Source of the DNA: an uncultured Blastococcus sp.
Lineage (GTDB): Bacteria; Actinomycetota; Actinomycetes; Mycobacteriales; Antricoccaceae
Direction: 5' to 3'
NCBI GenBank assembly: GCA_946221975.1
Contig: CAMIGT010000047.1
Location: 1-7,809, forward strand
Length of the DNA: 7,809 nt
The notes below the pieces were generated by a model, which ran no database searches, had not been told where the DNA came from, and worked only from the letters and a program-made list of their open reading frames with translations. Made by a program: the position numbers and the translations under genes. Positions 1-5,472 of the stretch are shown here, in pieces; positions within the stretch are counted from its first letter, which is position 1, and each line of letters starts with the position of its first letter.

Positions 1-979
1 CAAACGACTCGTTGAGCCAGAGGTCGTCACACCACTTCATCGTCACCAGATCGCCGAACCACATGTGCGCCATCTCGTGCAGGATCGTCTCCGCACGGCG
101 TTCGAGGCGGTACTCGGTGACCTTGGACTGGAACACGTAGTCGTCGCGGAAGGTGATCGCGCCGGCGTTCTCCATCGCCCCGAAGTTGAACTCCGGCACG
201 AAGAGCTGGTCGTACTTGCCGAACGGGTAGGGGAAGTCGAACAGCTTCTGGAAGAAGTCGAAGCCTTGCTTGGTCACCTCGAAGATCTCGTCGGCATCGA
301 GGTGTGCCGCGAGCGAGGCGCGGCAGTAGATGCCGAGCTCGATCCCGTCATGCTCGTCGCGCTCGACGTGGAAGGGACCGGCGATGAGGGCGGTGATGTA
401 CGGCGACATCGGCTTGGTGGTCTGGAAAGTGGTCGTCACCGCGCCGCCCTCGGCTTCGGCGGTCTCGACCGGGGCGCCGTTGGAGATCACCTGCCACCCT
501 TGCGGTGCGGTGACTCGGAACGTCCACGTGGCCTTAAGGTCCGGCTGGTCGAAGCAGGCCATCATCAGGTTGGCGTTGGCTGTCTCGAACTGCGTGTAGA
601 GGTAGGTCTGGTTGTCGGACGGATCGACAAACCGGTGCAGACCTTCACCGGTGTTGGTGTAGCGGCAGTCGGCGTCGACGACGAGCTCGTTGCTCGCGGC
701 GAGACCGTCGAGGCGGATGCCGACCTCGGGGGAGTAGCCGCTGACGTCGACCGGCTGTCCGTTGAGAATGACCTCGTTGAGGCGCTCCGCGACAATATCG
801 ATGAATGTCGATTTACCGGGTTCGGTGCAGTCGAACGTGACTACGCTGCGTGAGCGGAACGTCTCCGCGCCCGGCTGCCCGTCACCGTCGGTCAGGTCGA
901 TCGTGACGTCGTACGCGTGAGTTTTCAGCAGCTCGGACCGTCGCTGGGCGTCTGCGCGAGTGAGGTTCGGATGAGCCAC
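1..979 (-). CDS. pepN: Aminopeptidase N (M1 zinc metallopeptidase), N-terminal part
   Basis: Membrane alanyl aminopeptidase of the M1 (gluzincin) family, which removes N-terminal residues from peptides in the cytoplasm. The first 326 codons are present and the C-terminal half lies beyond the left edge. I see the substrate N-terminus motif GAMEN at residues 267-271. The zinc site is HEMAH at 301-305 plus Glu324 in WLNE, giving HExxH-x18-E with normal spacing (His301, His305 and Glu324 as ligands, Glu302 catalytic). Residues 1-230 form the beta-rich N-terminal domain, with the CFDQPDLKATW stretch typical of M1 enzymes. The protein begins AHPNLTRADA, close to Mtb PepN (Rv2467), which supports the GTG start at 979. 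AAAGG (complement of 989-993) lies 9 nt upstream. There is no in-frame ATG near the start. It is divergent from the reductase gene at 1132. No frameshift is seen. Confidence 0.96.
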   Translation of the reverse strand, partial: MAHPNLTRADAQRRSELLKTHAYDVTIDLTDGDGQPGAETFRSRSVVTFDCTEPGKSTFIDIVAERLNEVILNGQPVDVSGYSPEVGIRLDGLAASNELVVDADCRYTNTGEGLHRFVDPSDNQTYLYTQFETANANLMMACFDQPDLKATWTFRVTAPQGWQVISNGAPVETAEAEGGAVTTTFQTTKPMSPYITALIAGPFHVERDEHDGIELGIYCRASLAAHLDADEIFEVTKQGFDFFQKLFDFPYPFGKYDQLFVPEFNFGAMENAGAITFRDDYVFQSKVTEYRLERRAETILHEMAHMWFGDLVTMKWCDDLWLNESF

Positions 980-1131
980 GTGCGGGTGCCTTTCGCTGGT
1001 CGATGCGCGGTACGGCGCGGGATCGCCGCGCCGAATCGCTCTGCGCCTGATGGCGCGTCGGGCTCGATCCTGCCATAGGATTGCCAGACCAGTTTTCGCT
1101 TCATCGAACGCAGCATCGGATTGGACGGCGA
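980..1131. promoter_or_regulatory. Divergent promoter region, pepN / reductase
   Basis: A 152-bp gap between two genes read outward, so it should hold both promoters. It contains an inverted repeat CGGCGCGG-GATCG-CCGCGCCG (1013-1033, 8-bp arms, 5-nt centre), which could be an operator or a GC-rich hairpin. TAGGAT at 1076-1081 fits the actinobacterial -10 pattern TAnnnT and would give a leader of about 44 nt for the gene at 1132. No convincing -35 element is visible. The Mtb homologue Rv2466c is known to be SigH-controlled, but I could not find a clear SigH-type GGAA/GTT pair here. Confidence 0.4.
989..993 (-). promoter_or_regulatory. Ribosome binding site of pepN
   Basis: AAAGG on the minus strand, 9 nt before the GTG at 979. 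It decides the non-ATG start of pepN. Confidence 0.6.
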
Positions 1132-1923
1132 ATGGCTAAGGACAAGAAGAAGGACAAGAAGGCTAAGGACAAGAAGGCCGACGACAAGGTCAAGAAGTCC
1201 AAGGCCGCGAAGAAGTCCGGCAAGAAGGACAGCGCCAAAGCGTCCAACAAGGACAGTGCCAAAGCGTCGAAGAGTGCCGCGCCGCTGGAGTTGGAGGTCG
1301 TCGAGGAGGTCGCGGACCGCCCGACCGACCGTGTCGACTTCTGGTTTGACCCGGTGTGCCCGTGGTGCTGGATTACCTCGCGCTGGATCCTCGAGGCGGC
1401 CAAGGTGCGCCCGATCGACGTCAACTTCCACGTGATGAGCCTGTCGGTGCTCAACGAGGGGCGGGACCTCCCGGCCCGTTACGCCGCCTTGATGAAGCGT
1501 GCCTGGGGACCGGTGCGCGTGCTCATCGCCGCCGCGCAGGAGTACGGCGACGAGGTGCTGCCGGGGCTGTATGAGTCGCTCGGCACCCGCATCCACAACG
1601 ACAAGCGCCGCGACTACGTCAAGATCGTCAGTGAGGCACTCGCCGAGAACGAGCTGCCCGGCACGCTGTCTCGCGCCGCACGCTCGACCGACTACGACGA
1701 CGCGCTTCGCGAGTCGCATCACGCGGGCATGGACGCGGTGGGCGATGACGTCGGTACGCCGACGATCCACGTCAACGGCGTCGCGTTCTTCGGTCCGGTG
1801 CTCTCGCGTATCCCGCGCGGTGAGGACGCCGGGATGGTGTGGGATGGCACGGTGAGCTTGGCGGCGTACCCGCACTTCTTCGAGCTCAAGCGCACCCGCG
1901 ACGAGAACCCGGTCTTCGACTAG
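1132..1923 (+). CDS. Mycothiol-dependent nitroreductase-type (Rv2466c-like) DsbA-fold oxidoreductase with Lys-rich N-terminal tail
   Basis: Thioredoxin/DsbA-fold cytoplasmic oxidoreductase. Mtb Rv2466c, its likely orthologue, uses mycothiol as electron donor and activates nitro prodrugs. In this 263-residue protein the fold starts near residue 67 with [13 protein letters not shown], placing the redox motif Cys76-Pro-Trp-Cys79. A helical insert spans about 115-195. The cis-Pro loop is VGTPT (Pro210), and [10 protein letters not shown] follows. The core of about 200 residues equals the normal family length. Residues 1-48 are extra: about 21 lysines mixed with Asp, Ala and Ser, including an 8-residue tandem repeat [16 protein letters not shown]. 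Lysine codons there are almost all AAG, as expected for coding sequence. ATG 1132 is preferred because the tail starts cleanly at MAKDKK. A TTG at 1081 would add 17 residues and is less likely. The SD is weak (GGACGG close to the ATG). Synteny with pepN, rpiB and nei supports orthology to Rv2466c. Confidence 0.9.
   Translation: MAKDKKKDKKAKDKKADDKVKKSKAAKKSGKKDSAKASNKDSAKASKSAAPLELEVVEEVADRPTDRVDFWFDPVCPWCWITSRWILEAAKVRPIDVNFHVMSLSVLNEGRDLPARYAALMKRAWGPVRVLIAAAQEYGDEVLPGLYESLGTRIHNDKRRDYVKIVSEALAENELPGTLSRAARSTDYDDALRESHHAGMDAVGDDVGTPTIHVNGVAFFGPVLSRIPRGEDAGMVWDGTVSLAAYPHFFELKRTRDENPVFD
1225..1272 (+). repeat. 24-bp tandem repeat, two copies, in the Lys-rich tail
   Basis: Two adjacent in-frame 24-bp units (1225-1248 and 1249-1272) differ at three positions and encode KDSAKASN and KDSAKASK. 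They point to growth of the lysine-rich extension by tandem duplication. Confidence 0.8.
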
Positions 1924-1932
1924 CAGGCGGAC

Positions 1933-1964
1933 GATTCGGGCACCGGAGACCGGTTGCCCGGATC
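1933..1964 (+). terminator. Hairpin between reductase gene and rpiB
   Basis: Arms GATTCGGGCA-CCGG and CCGG-T-TGCCCGGATC pair around an AGA loop, with one bulged T (1954) and one G-T pair, giving about 14 pairs. It starts 9 nt after the reductase stop. There is no clear T-run, so it may be a weak terminator or an mRNA 3'-end stabiliser. It separates the reductase gene from rpiB, which appears to have its own promoter. Confidence 0.45.
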
Positions 1965-1991
1965 TCTGCGTCACGCGCAAACCGCGTTCAG

Positions 1992-1997
1992 TAGCCT
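1992..1997 (+). promoter_or_regulatory. Putative -10 element giving a leaderless rpiB transcript
   Basis: TAGCCT fits TAnnnT and is followed by exactly six bases and then the rpiB ATG at 2004. This spacing would place transcription start on the A of the ATG, as in actinobacterial leaderless mRNAs. No Shine-Dalgarno sequence precedes the ATG, which agrees. No clear -35 is seen. Confidence 0.4.
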
Positions 1998-2003
1998 GGG
2001 CGC

Positions 2004-2447
2004 ATGCGTGTCTATCTCGGCTGCGACCATGCCGGCTTTGAGCTGAAGAACGTCCTCGTCGACCACCTCACCGAGGCCGGCCATGAGGTGCACGACATGG
2101 GCGCTCACGTCTATGACAAGGACGACGACTACCCACAGTTCTGCATCGCGGCCGCCGAGGGCGTGCGTTCTGATCCCGGCAGCCTCGGCGTGGTCATCGG
2201 CGGCTCGGGCAACGGCGAGCAGATCGCGGCCAACAAGGTCAAAGGCATCCGCGCGGCGCTTGCCTACAACGTCGAGACGGCCACGCTCGCGCGTGAGCAC
2301 AATGATGCGCAGGTCCTCGGTCTCGGTGCGCGGATGAACACCGAGTCCGAGGCGATCGCCATCGTGGATGCGTTCCTCGCGACGCCGTTCAGCGGCGAGG
2401 CCCGTCACCAGCGGCGCATCGACCAGCTGGCCGAGTACGAGGGCTGA
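2004..2447 (+). CDS. rpiB: Ribose-5-phosphate isomerase B
   Basis: Interconverts ribose 5-phosphate and ribulose 5-phosphate in the non-oxidative pentose phosphate pathway. It is a cytoplasmic LacA/RpiB-family homodimer. The 147-residue protein opens MRVYLGCDHAGFELK, with the sugar-ring-opening Asp8-His9 pair. The phosphate/proton-transfer loop is GGSGNGE at 66-72, so the catalytic base is Glu72, as in mycobacterial RpiB, rather than the Cys of E. coli RpiB. Other expected substrate contacts are His99 (REHN), Arg110 (GAR), Arg134 and Arg138. The C-terminus RHQRRIDQLAEYEG nearly matches Mtb RpiB (Rv2465c) but lacks that protein's short extra tail. It has no SD. It lies 80 bp after the reductase gene and ends 4 bp from the stop of the convergent small gene. 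Confidence 0.96.
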   Translation: MRVYLGCDHAGFELKNVLVDHLTEAGHEVHDMGAHVYDKDDDYPQFCIAAAEGVRSDPGSLGVVIGGSGNGEQIAANKVKGIRAALAYNVETATLAREHNDAQVLGLGARMNTESEAIAIVDAFLATPFSGEARHQRRIDQLAEYEG

Positions 2448-2455
2448 CCGGTCAG
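2444..2455. repeat. 12-bp palindrome holding both convergent stop codons
   Basis: CTGACCGGTCAG is a perfect palindrome. Its left half carries the rpiB TGA (2445-2447) and its right half carries the TGA of the minus-strand gene (complement of 2452-2454). With no loop it is a poor hairpin and is probably not a terminator by itself. Confidence 0.7.
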
Positions 2456-2676
2456 TCGCGCGGCCGCCAGTTGCGTCGTACCACCCGCAGCTCGCGTTCT
2501 GCCTCGGCGAGGTCGTCCGGGCTCGGGCGGTTGATGTCGCGGGCGCGCAACACCTGGTCGCGGCGCAGCTGCGACCGCACGTTGAACACCAGTCCGCGGG
2601 CGGTGGCCTCGTCCGAGCCCGGCGAGTACGCCGATCGACGCTTGCGTGGCCGGTCAGCGGCCGATGGTGTGCCCAT
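2452..2676 (-). CDS. Small basic protein of unknown function
   Basis: I do not recognise this 74-residue protein. It begins MGTPSAADRPRKRRSAYSPG, with an Arg-rich disordered start (residues 9-14). A probable helix (about 22-45, ATARGLVFNVRSQLRRDQVL) follows, then RARDINRPSPDDL and a second charged helix (about 53-67) ending RRNWRPRD. It has no signal peptide or membrane segment. Third positions are mostly G/C, and the gene fills the rpiB-nei gap exactly, so it looks real. ATG 2676 is preferred because TATCGT (complement of 2683-2688) lies exactly six bases upstream, a leaderless arrangement. A GAGGGG directly abuts the ATG but is too close to serve as an SD. A GTG at 2709 is a possible longer start. 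The high Arg content would suit nucleic-acid or protein binding, but this is a guess. Confidence 0.72.
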   Translation of the reverse strand: MGTPSAADRPRKRRSAYSPGSDEATARGLVFNVRSQLRRDQVLRARDINRPSPDDLAEAERELRVVRRNWRPRD

Positions 2677-2682
2677 CCCCTC

Positions 2683-2688
2683 ACGATA
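2683..2688 (-). promoter_or_regulatory. Putative -10 element for leaderless small gene
   Basis: TATCGT on the minus strand, then six bases (GAGGGG), then ATG at 2676. This fits TAnnnT with transcription start on the start codon. It lies inside the nei leader, so the two divergent promoters would overlap. Confidence 0.4.
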
Positions 2689-2695
2689 GGCCAGC

Positions 2696-2702
2696 GAAGG
2701 AG
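2696..2702 (+). promoter_or_regulatory. Strong ribosome binding site of nei
   Basis: GAAGGAG with a 7-nt spacer to ATG 2710. It fixes that start over upstream in-frame codons that would lengthen the protein into the preceding region. Confidence 0.8.
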
Positions 2703-2709
2703 CCCGCAC

Positions 2710-3531
2710 ATGCCCGAAGGGCACGTCATCGAGCGCATTGCGCGCGAGCACACCGAGCAGTTTCGTGGCCAGCGGTTACAGGTCTCGAGTCCCCAGGGCC
2801 GGTTCGCCGACGGAGCCGCGCTGCTGGACGGGCACGTGCTGCTCGGGGTCAGCGCGCTGGGCAAGCACTCGCTGCATCGGTTTGCCGCTGACGGGCAGGC
2901 TCGCGGTCGCAACGACCTCTACCTGCACGTGCACCTGGGTCTCTACGGGAAGTGGAGCGGTGGAAGCGTCCCGGTGCCCGATCCGGTCGGCCAGGTCCGC
3001 GTGCAGCTCGTGGGCGACGAGGGTTGGGCGCAACTGCGCGGCGCGACGGCCTGCGAGGTCATCACGGCACCGGAAGTCCGTGACCTGCGTGCTCGGCTGG
3101 GTGAAGATCCCTTGCATAGCAAGGATGACGGGGCCAAAGCGTACCTGCGTCTACGCGGCAGCGCTCGCGCGATCGCCCTCGCGCTCATGGACCAGACCGT
3201 GGTCGCCGGCGTGGGTAACGCCTATCGCGCCGAGATCCTGTTCCGGCACGGCATCTGGCCCTTCACCCCGGCCTCGCAGATCGACGCGGAGCTGTGGTCA
3301 TGGATGTGGCGCGACCTGCAGCGTCTGATGCGCGCCGGGGTTCGCGCTGGACGGATGGTGACGACCGAACGCGAGGACCGCGCGCGGCGTACCGGACCGG
3401 CACGCGCGGACGACCAGTACTACGTCTATCGGCGAGCGGGGCTGCCGTGTCGGCGATGCGGTACGCCGATCGCGGTCCAGGAGCTCGCCGGGCGCAACCT
3501 GTTCTGGTGTCCGGCGTGTCAGGCGCCCTAG
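2710..3531 (+). CDS. nei: Fpg/Nei-family DNA glycosylase / AP lyase (Nei1-like)
   Basis: Excises oxidised bases and cuts the abasic strand by beta/delta-elimination in base excision repair. The 273-residue length is normal. The start MPEGH supplies the catalytic N-terminal Pro2 (Schiff base) and Glu3 once Met is removed. SSPQGRFADG (26-35) and GKH with Lys52 match the conserved N-terminal beta-sandwich. The helix-two-turn-helix region covers about 143-205, with MDQTVVAGVGNAYRAEILFRH and Asn170. The C-terminal zinc finger has Cys247, Cys250, Cys267 and Cys270, and the Arg262 loop (AGRN) ends in FWCPACQ. Overall similarity is closest to Mtb Nei1 (Rv2464c), so endonuclease VIII activity on oxidised pyrimidines is more likely than Fpg-type activity on 8-oxoG. 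The start is set by GAAGGAG at 2696. The last bases overlap the convergent phosphatase gene by 4 bp. Confidence 0.94.
   Translation: MPEGHVIERIAREHTEQFRGQRLQVSSPQGRFADGAALLDGHVLLGVSALGKHSLHRFAADGQARGRNDLYLHVHLGLYGKWSGGSVPVPDPVGQVRVQLVGDEGWAQLRGATACEVITAPEVRDLRARLGEDPLHSKDDGAKAYLRLRGSARAIALALMDQTVVAGVGNAYRAEILFRHGIWPFTPASQIDAELWSWMWRDLQRLMRAGVRAGRMVTTEREDRARRTGPARADDQYYVYRRAGLPCRRCGTPIAVQELAGRNLFWCPACQAP
3528..3531. other. Overlapping convergent stop codons in CTAG
   Basis: The plus-strand TAG of nei (3529-3531) and the minus-strand TAG of the phosphatase (complement of 3528-3530) share the self-complementary tetramer CTAG, so the two genes overlap by 4 bp with no room for a separate terminator. 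Confidence 0.95.
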
Positions 3532-5318
3532 CGGCTGCGCGCCAGCCGGGTCGCCGGGGACTCCAGCGACGGGATGCTGACGTCGGCGACGGTGCGAAGC
3601 CGAGGCTCCTGGGTGCGGTCGTCGACGACCTCGCCGGCCATCCAGCTCAGCCGCAGCCGGGGTCCCTCGACATCGACCGTGGCGATGTTGTTGTCGAACC
3701 ACGGACCGCGGGTGACCACCCAGTCCCACGGCGTGGGGTCCATCTTCTTCGAGCGCTTGATGAACCGGTCGAGCGGCTTCTTCACGCGGGTGGTGATGTG
3801 CGCCATCATCATCCGCATCGGCATGGGCATCGGGTTGCGGATCGGCGAGCAGACCGCCTGGATGATCCGCCCGCTCCCCGGCGGTAGCTCATCGGTCGGG
3901 ACCTCGGCGACGTACGAGTTGTGCACATCGCCGGACAGGAACGTCACCGTGGCCGGCGCCGCGCCACGCTGCCCGGAGGCGACGGCGACCGCCTGCTCGA
4001 ACACGTGGCGAAAGCCCTGCTGGAAGGCGGCCCAGTGCTCCAGATCGAAGGCCTGCCGGAGTCGTTCTCCGATGTTGGCGACCTTCGATCCCCAGGCGCC
4101 GTTGGTCATTGCCTCGTTGATCGCCTCCATGTCGTGCAGTCCCGGGATGAGCAGGAACGGCAGCGAGGTGCCGATGAACAGGTGCTCGACGTCGCCGCGC
4201 ATCTGTTCATCGAGCCACTGCTGCTCGGCGGCGTCGAGCATCTTGCGGGCACCGGGCGTGACGTCGCGGGCTGCCCGTGAGTCGACCATGATCAGCCGCG
4301 AGTCGCCGAGCTCGACGGTGTAGCTCCACCGGTAGTCGTCGGGATGCTGGTCGACGCGGGCCGCGAACTCATCCAGCGCCTCGGTCAGATCGAGCTCGGT
4401 GTCCGAGCCGGAGGCGGCGTGGGCCTCGATCAGCTGGTAGATCTCGTCGTCGCGCAGCTCTTGCTGGGACAGGTTGCCGGCGTGCTGGTACACCCAGTAC
4501 GACGCCAGCGCTCCGACGATGCGGTCGTGCCACCACGGCAGCGACTCCATCTCCTGACGCCATTCCAGCGAGGTGTTCCAGTCGTCGCGCACGTCGTGGT
4601 CGTCGAAGATCATCACGCTCGGCACGGTCGAGAGCAGCCAGCGGTTGAACGGCTCGGACCACGCGAGGTCATAGAGGTGGGCGTACTCGACGTAGTCCTT
4701 CAGCTCGGTGCCGGGATCCTCGTCCAGGCTGCGGCGCGACTCGATGAACTCGCGCATCGCGTCGGTCGTGTCGTCGGCGTACACCTGGTCGCCCAGGAAG
4801 GCGATCAGGTCCGGGTAGTCGCCGGGCTCGCGCGTGGTGAGCTCGAGTGCGAAGGCGCGCATGGCATCGACGCCGGCGTGCGCGTTGCCGTCGGCGTCGT
4901 GTGGCTCGCTGGTGCGGCACGAGCCAAACGTCAGCCGGGTCGGGCGGTCCGGGTTCAGGGTGGTGATCGTGCTCGGCGGCAGCTCGACGCCGGCCACCGG
5001 CCATACCTGCTCGTCGTCGACGAGTACGACGTACTCAAAGCTCTGGCCGGGCTCCAGCCCATCGAGCAGCACAAGTGCATAGTGCGAGCCGTGGACGGCG
5101 AAGGTGCGCGTCGACCACGAGCGACCCGCGCCCTTGACCTGCACGACCGCGTCGCGCTCGGTCTGCACCCAGACGGTCGCGCCGGTGTCGGTCACCCGGC
5201 GAAGCAGCGGGCCGAGCACCATCGGCGCGGTGTCGATCGAGCCCGCGACGAGCAGCTCATCGCGTGACATCGGCGGAGGCTGCGGGACATTGGGATTAGT
5301 TGCCACGTCCGTCGACAC
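3528..5318 (-). CDS. PhoD-like metallophosphatase (alkaline phosphatase D family)
   Basis: Predicted metal-dependent phosphoesterase; the substrate is not known. A beta-sandwich PhoD N-terminal-like domain covers about residues 30-120 (MVLGPLLRRVTDTGATVWVQ onward). The metallophosphatase domain follows with FGSCR (131-135), FLGDQVYADD (174-183), FDDHDVRDDWN (238-248), DSR (346-348) and LSGDVHNSY (461-469), which supply the Asp/His/Asn metal ligands. A Met-rich stretch MPMPMRMMMAH lies at 497-507. Unlike B. subtilis PhoD there is no twin-arginine or other signal peptide, so it is probably cytoplasmic. At 596 residues the length is normal for this actinobacterial group. The GTG at 5318 gives the longest form and has no good SD. 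GTG 5306 and ATG 5270 (residue 17) are alternatives, and all keep the full domain. It is convergent with nei and divergent from ndh. Confidence 0.92.
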   Translation of the reverse strand: MSTDVATNPNVPQPPPMSRDELLVAGSIDTAPMVLGPLLRRVTDTGATVWVQTERDAVVQVKGAGRSWSTRTFAVHGSHYALVLLDGLEPGQSFEYVVLVDDEQVWPVAGVELPPSTITTLNPDRPTRLTFGSCRTSEPHDADGNAHAGVDAMRAFALELTTREPGDYPDLIAFLGDQVYADDTTDAMREFIESRRSLDEDPGTELKDYVEYAHLYDLAWSEPFNRWLLSTVPSVMIFDDHDVRDDWNTSLEWRQEMESLPWWHDRIVGALASYWVYQHAGNLSQQELRDDEIYQLIEAHAASGSDTELDLTEALDEFAARVDQHPDDYRWSYTVELGDSRLIMVDSRAARDVTPGARKMLDAAEQQWLDEQMRGDVEHLFIGTSLPFLLIPGLHDMEAINEAMTNGAWGSKVANIGERLRQAFDLEHWAAFQQGFRHVFEQAVAVASGQRGAAPATVTFLSGDVHNSYVAEVPTDELPPGSGRIIQAVCSPIRNPMPMPMRMMMAHITTRVKKPLDRFIKRSKKMDPTPWDWVVTRGPWFDNNIATVDVEGPRLRLSWMAGEVVDDRTQEPRLRTVADVSIPSLESPATRLARSR

Positions 5319-5472
5319 TAGGGCCCCGGCCGATGCCTGTCAGCAGAATCTGGCCGAAATCGCTCGGCCGCTCTCGGGTGCTCACTCGATCACAACGCCG
5401 ACCAGGAGCTCGCGATGTCTCTACCATGTAAAGAGAGGGGAATGATCCTCAACAATGGGAGACGCGAGAGAA
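5319..5472. promoter_or_regulatory. Divergent promoter region, phosphatase / ndh
   Basis: About 154 bp between the divergent genes. It holds a small inverted repeat GGCCGA/TCGGCC (5352-5369) and a possible -10 element TACCAT (5422-5427) for ndh. The latter would start transcription near 5434, at AGAGGGG. No convincing -35 box is seen. The minus-strand promoter for the phosphatase gene is not recognisable. Confidence 0.35.

Noticed and set aside
65..853. Plus-strand open frame of 262 codons opposite pepN
   Set aside because: It is the antisense shadow of pepN, whose frame carries GAMEN and HExxH-x18-E. The shadow has no recognisable motif and a Val/Glu/Gly-heavy composition typical of antisense frames in GC-rich genes.
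925..1980. Minus-strand open frame of 351 codons across the reductase gene
   Set aside because: It runs antisense to the CPWC reductase, crosses the divergent promoter region and overlaps the start of pepN. It is a GC-rich shadow.
2368..2709. Upstream in-frame extension of nei giving 387 residues
   Set aside because: Fpg/Nei enzymes need the N-terminal MPEG with free Pro2, and GAAGGAG sits 7 nt before ATG 2710. The extension overlaps the end of rpiB and the whole small gene.
4344..5267. Plus-strand open frame of 307 codons opposite the phosphatase
   Set aside because: Antisense shadow; the minus strand encodes all PhoD-type motifs.
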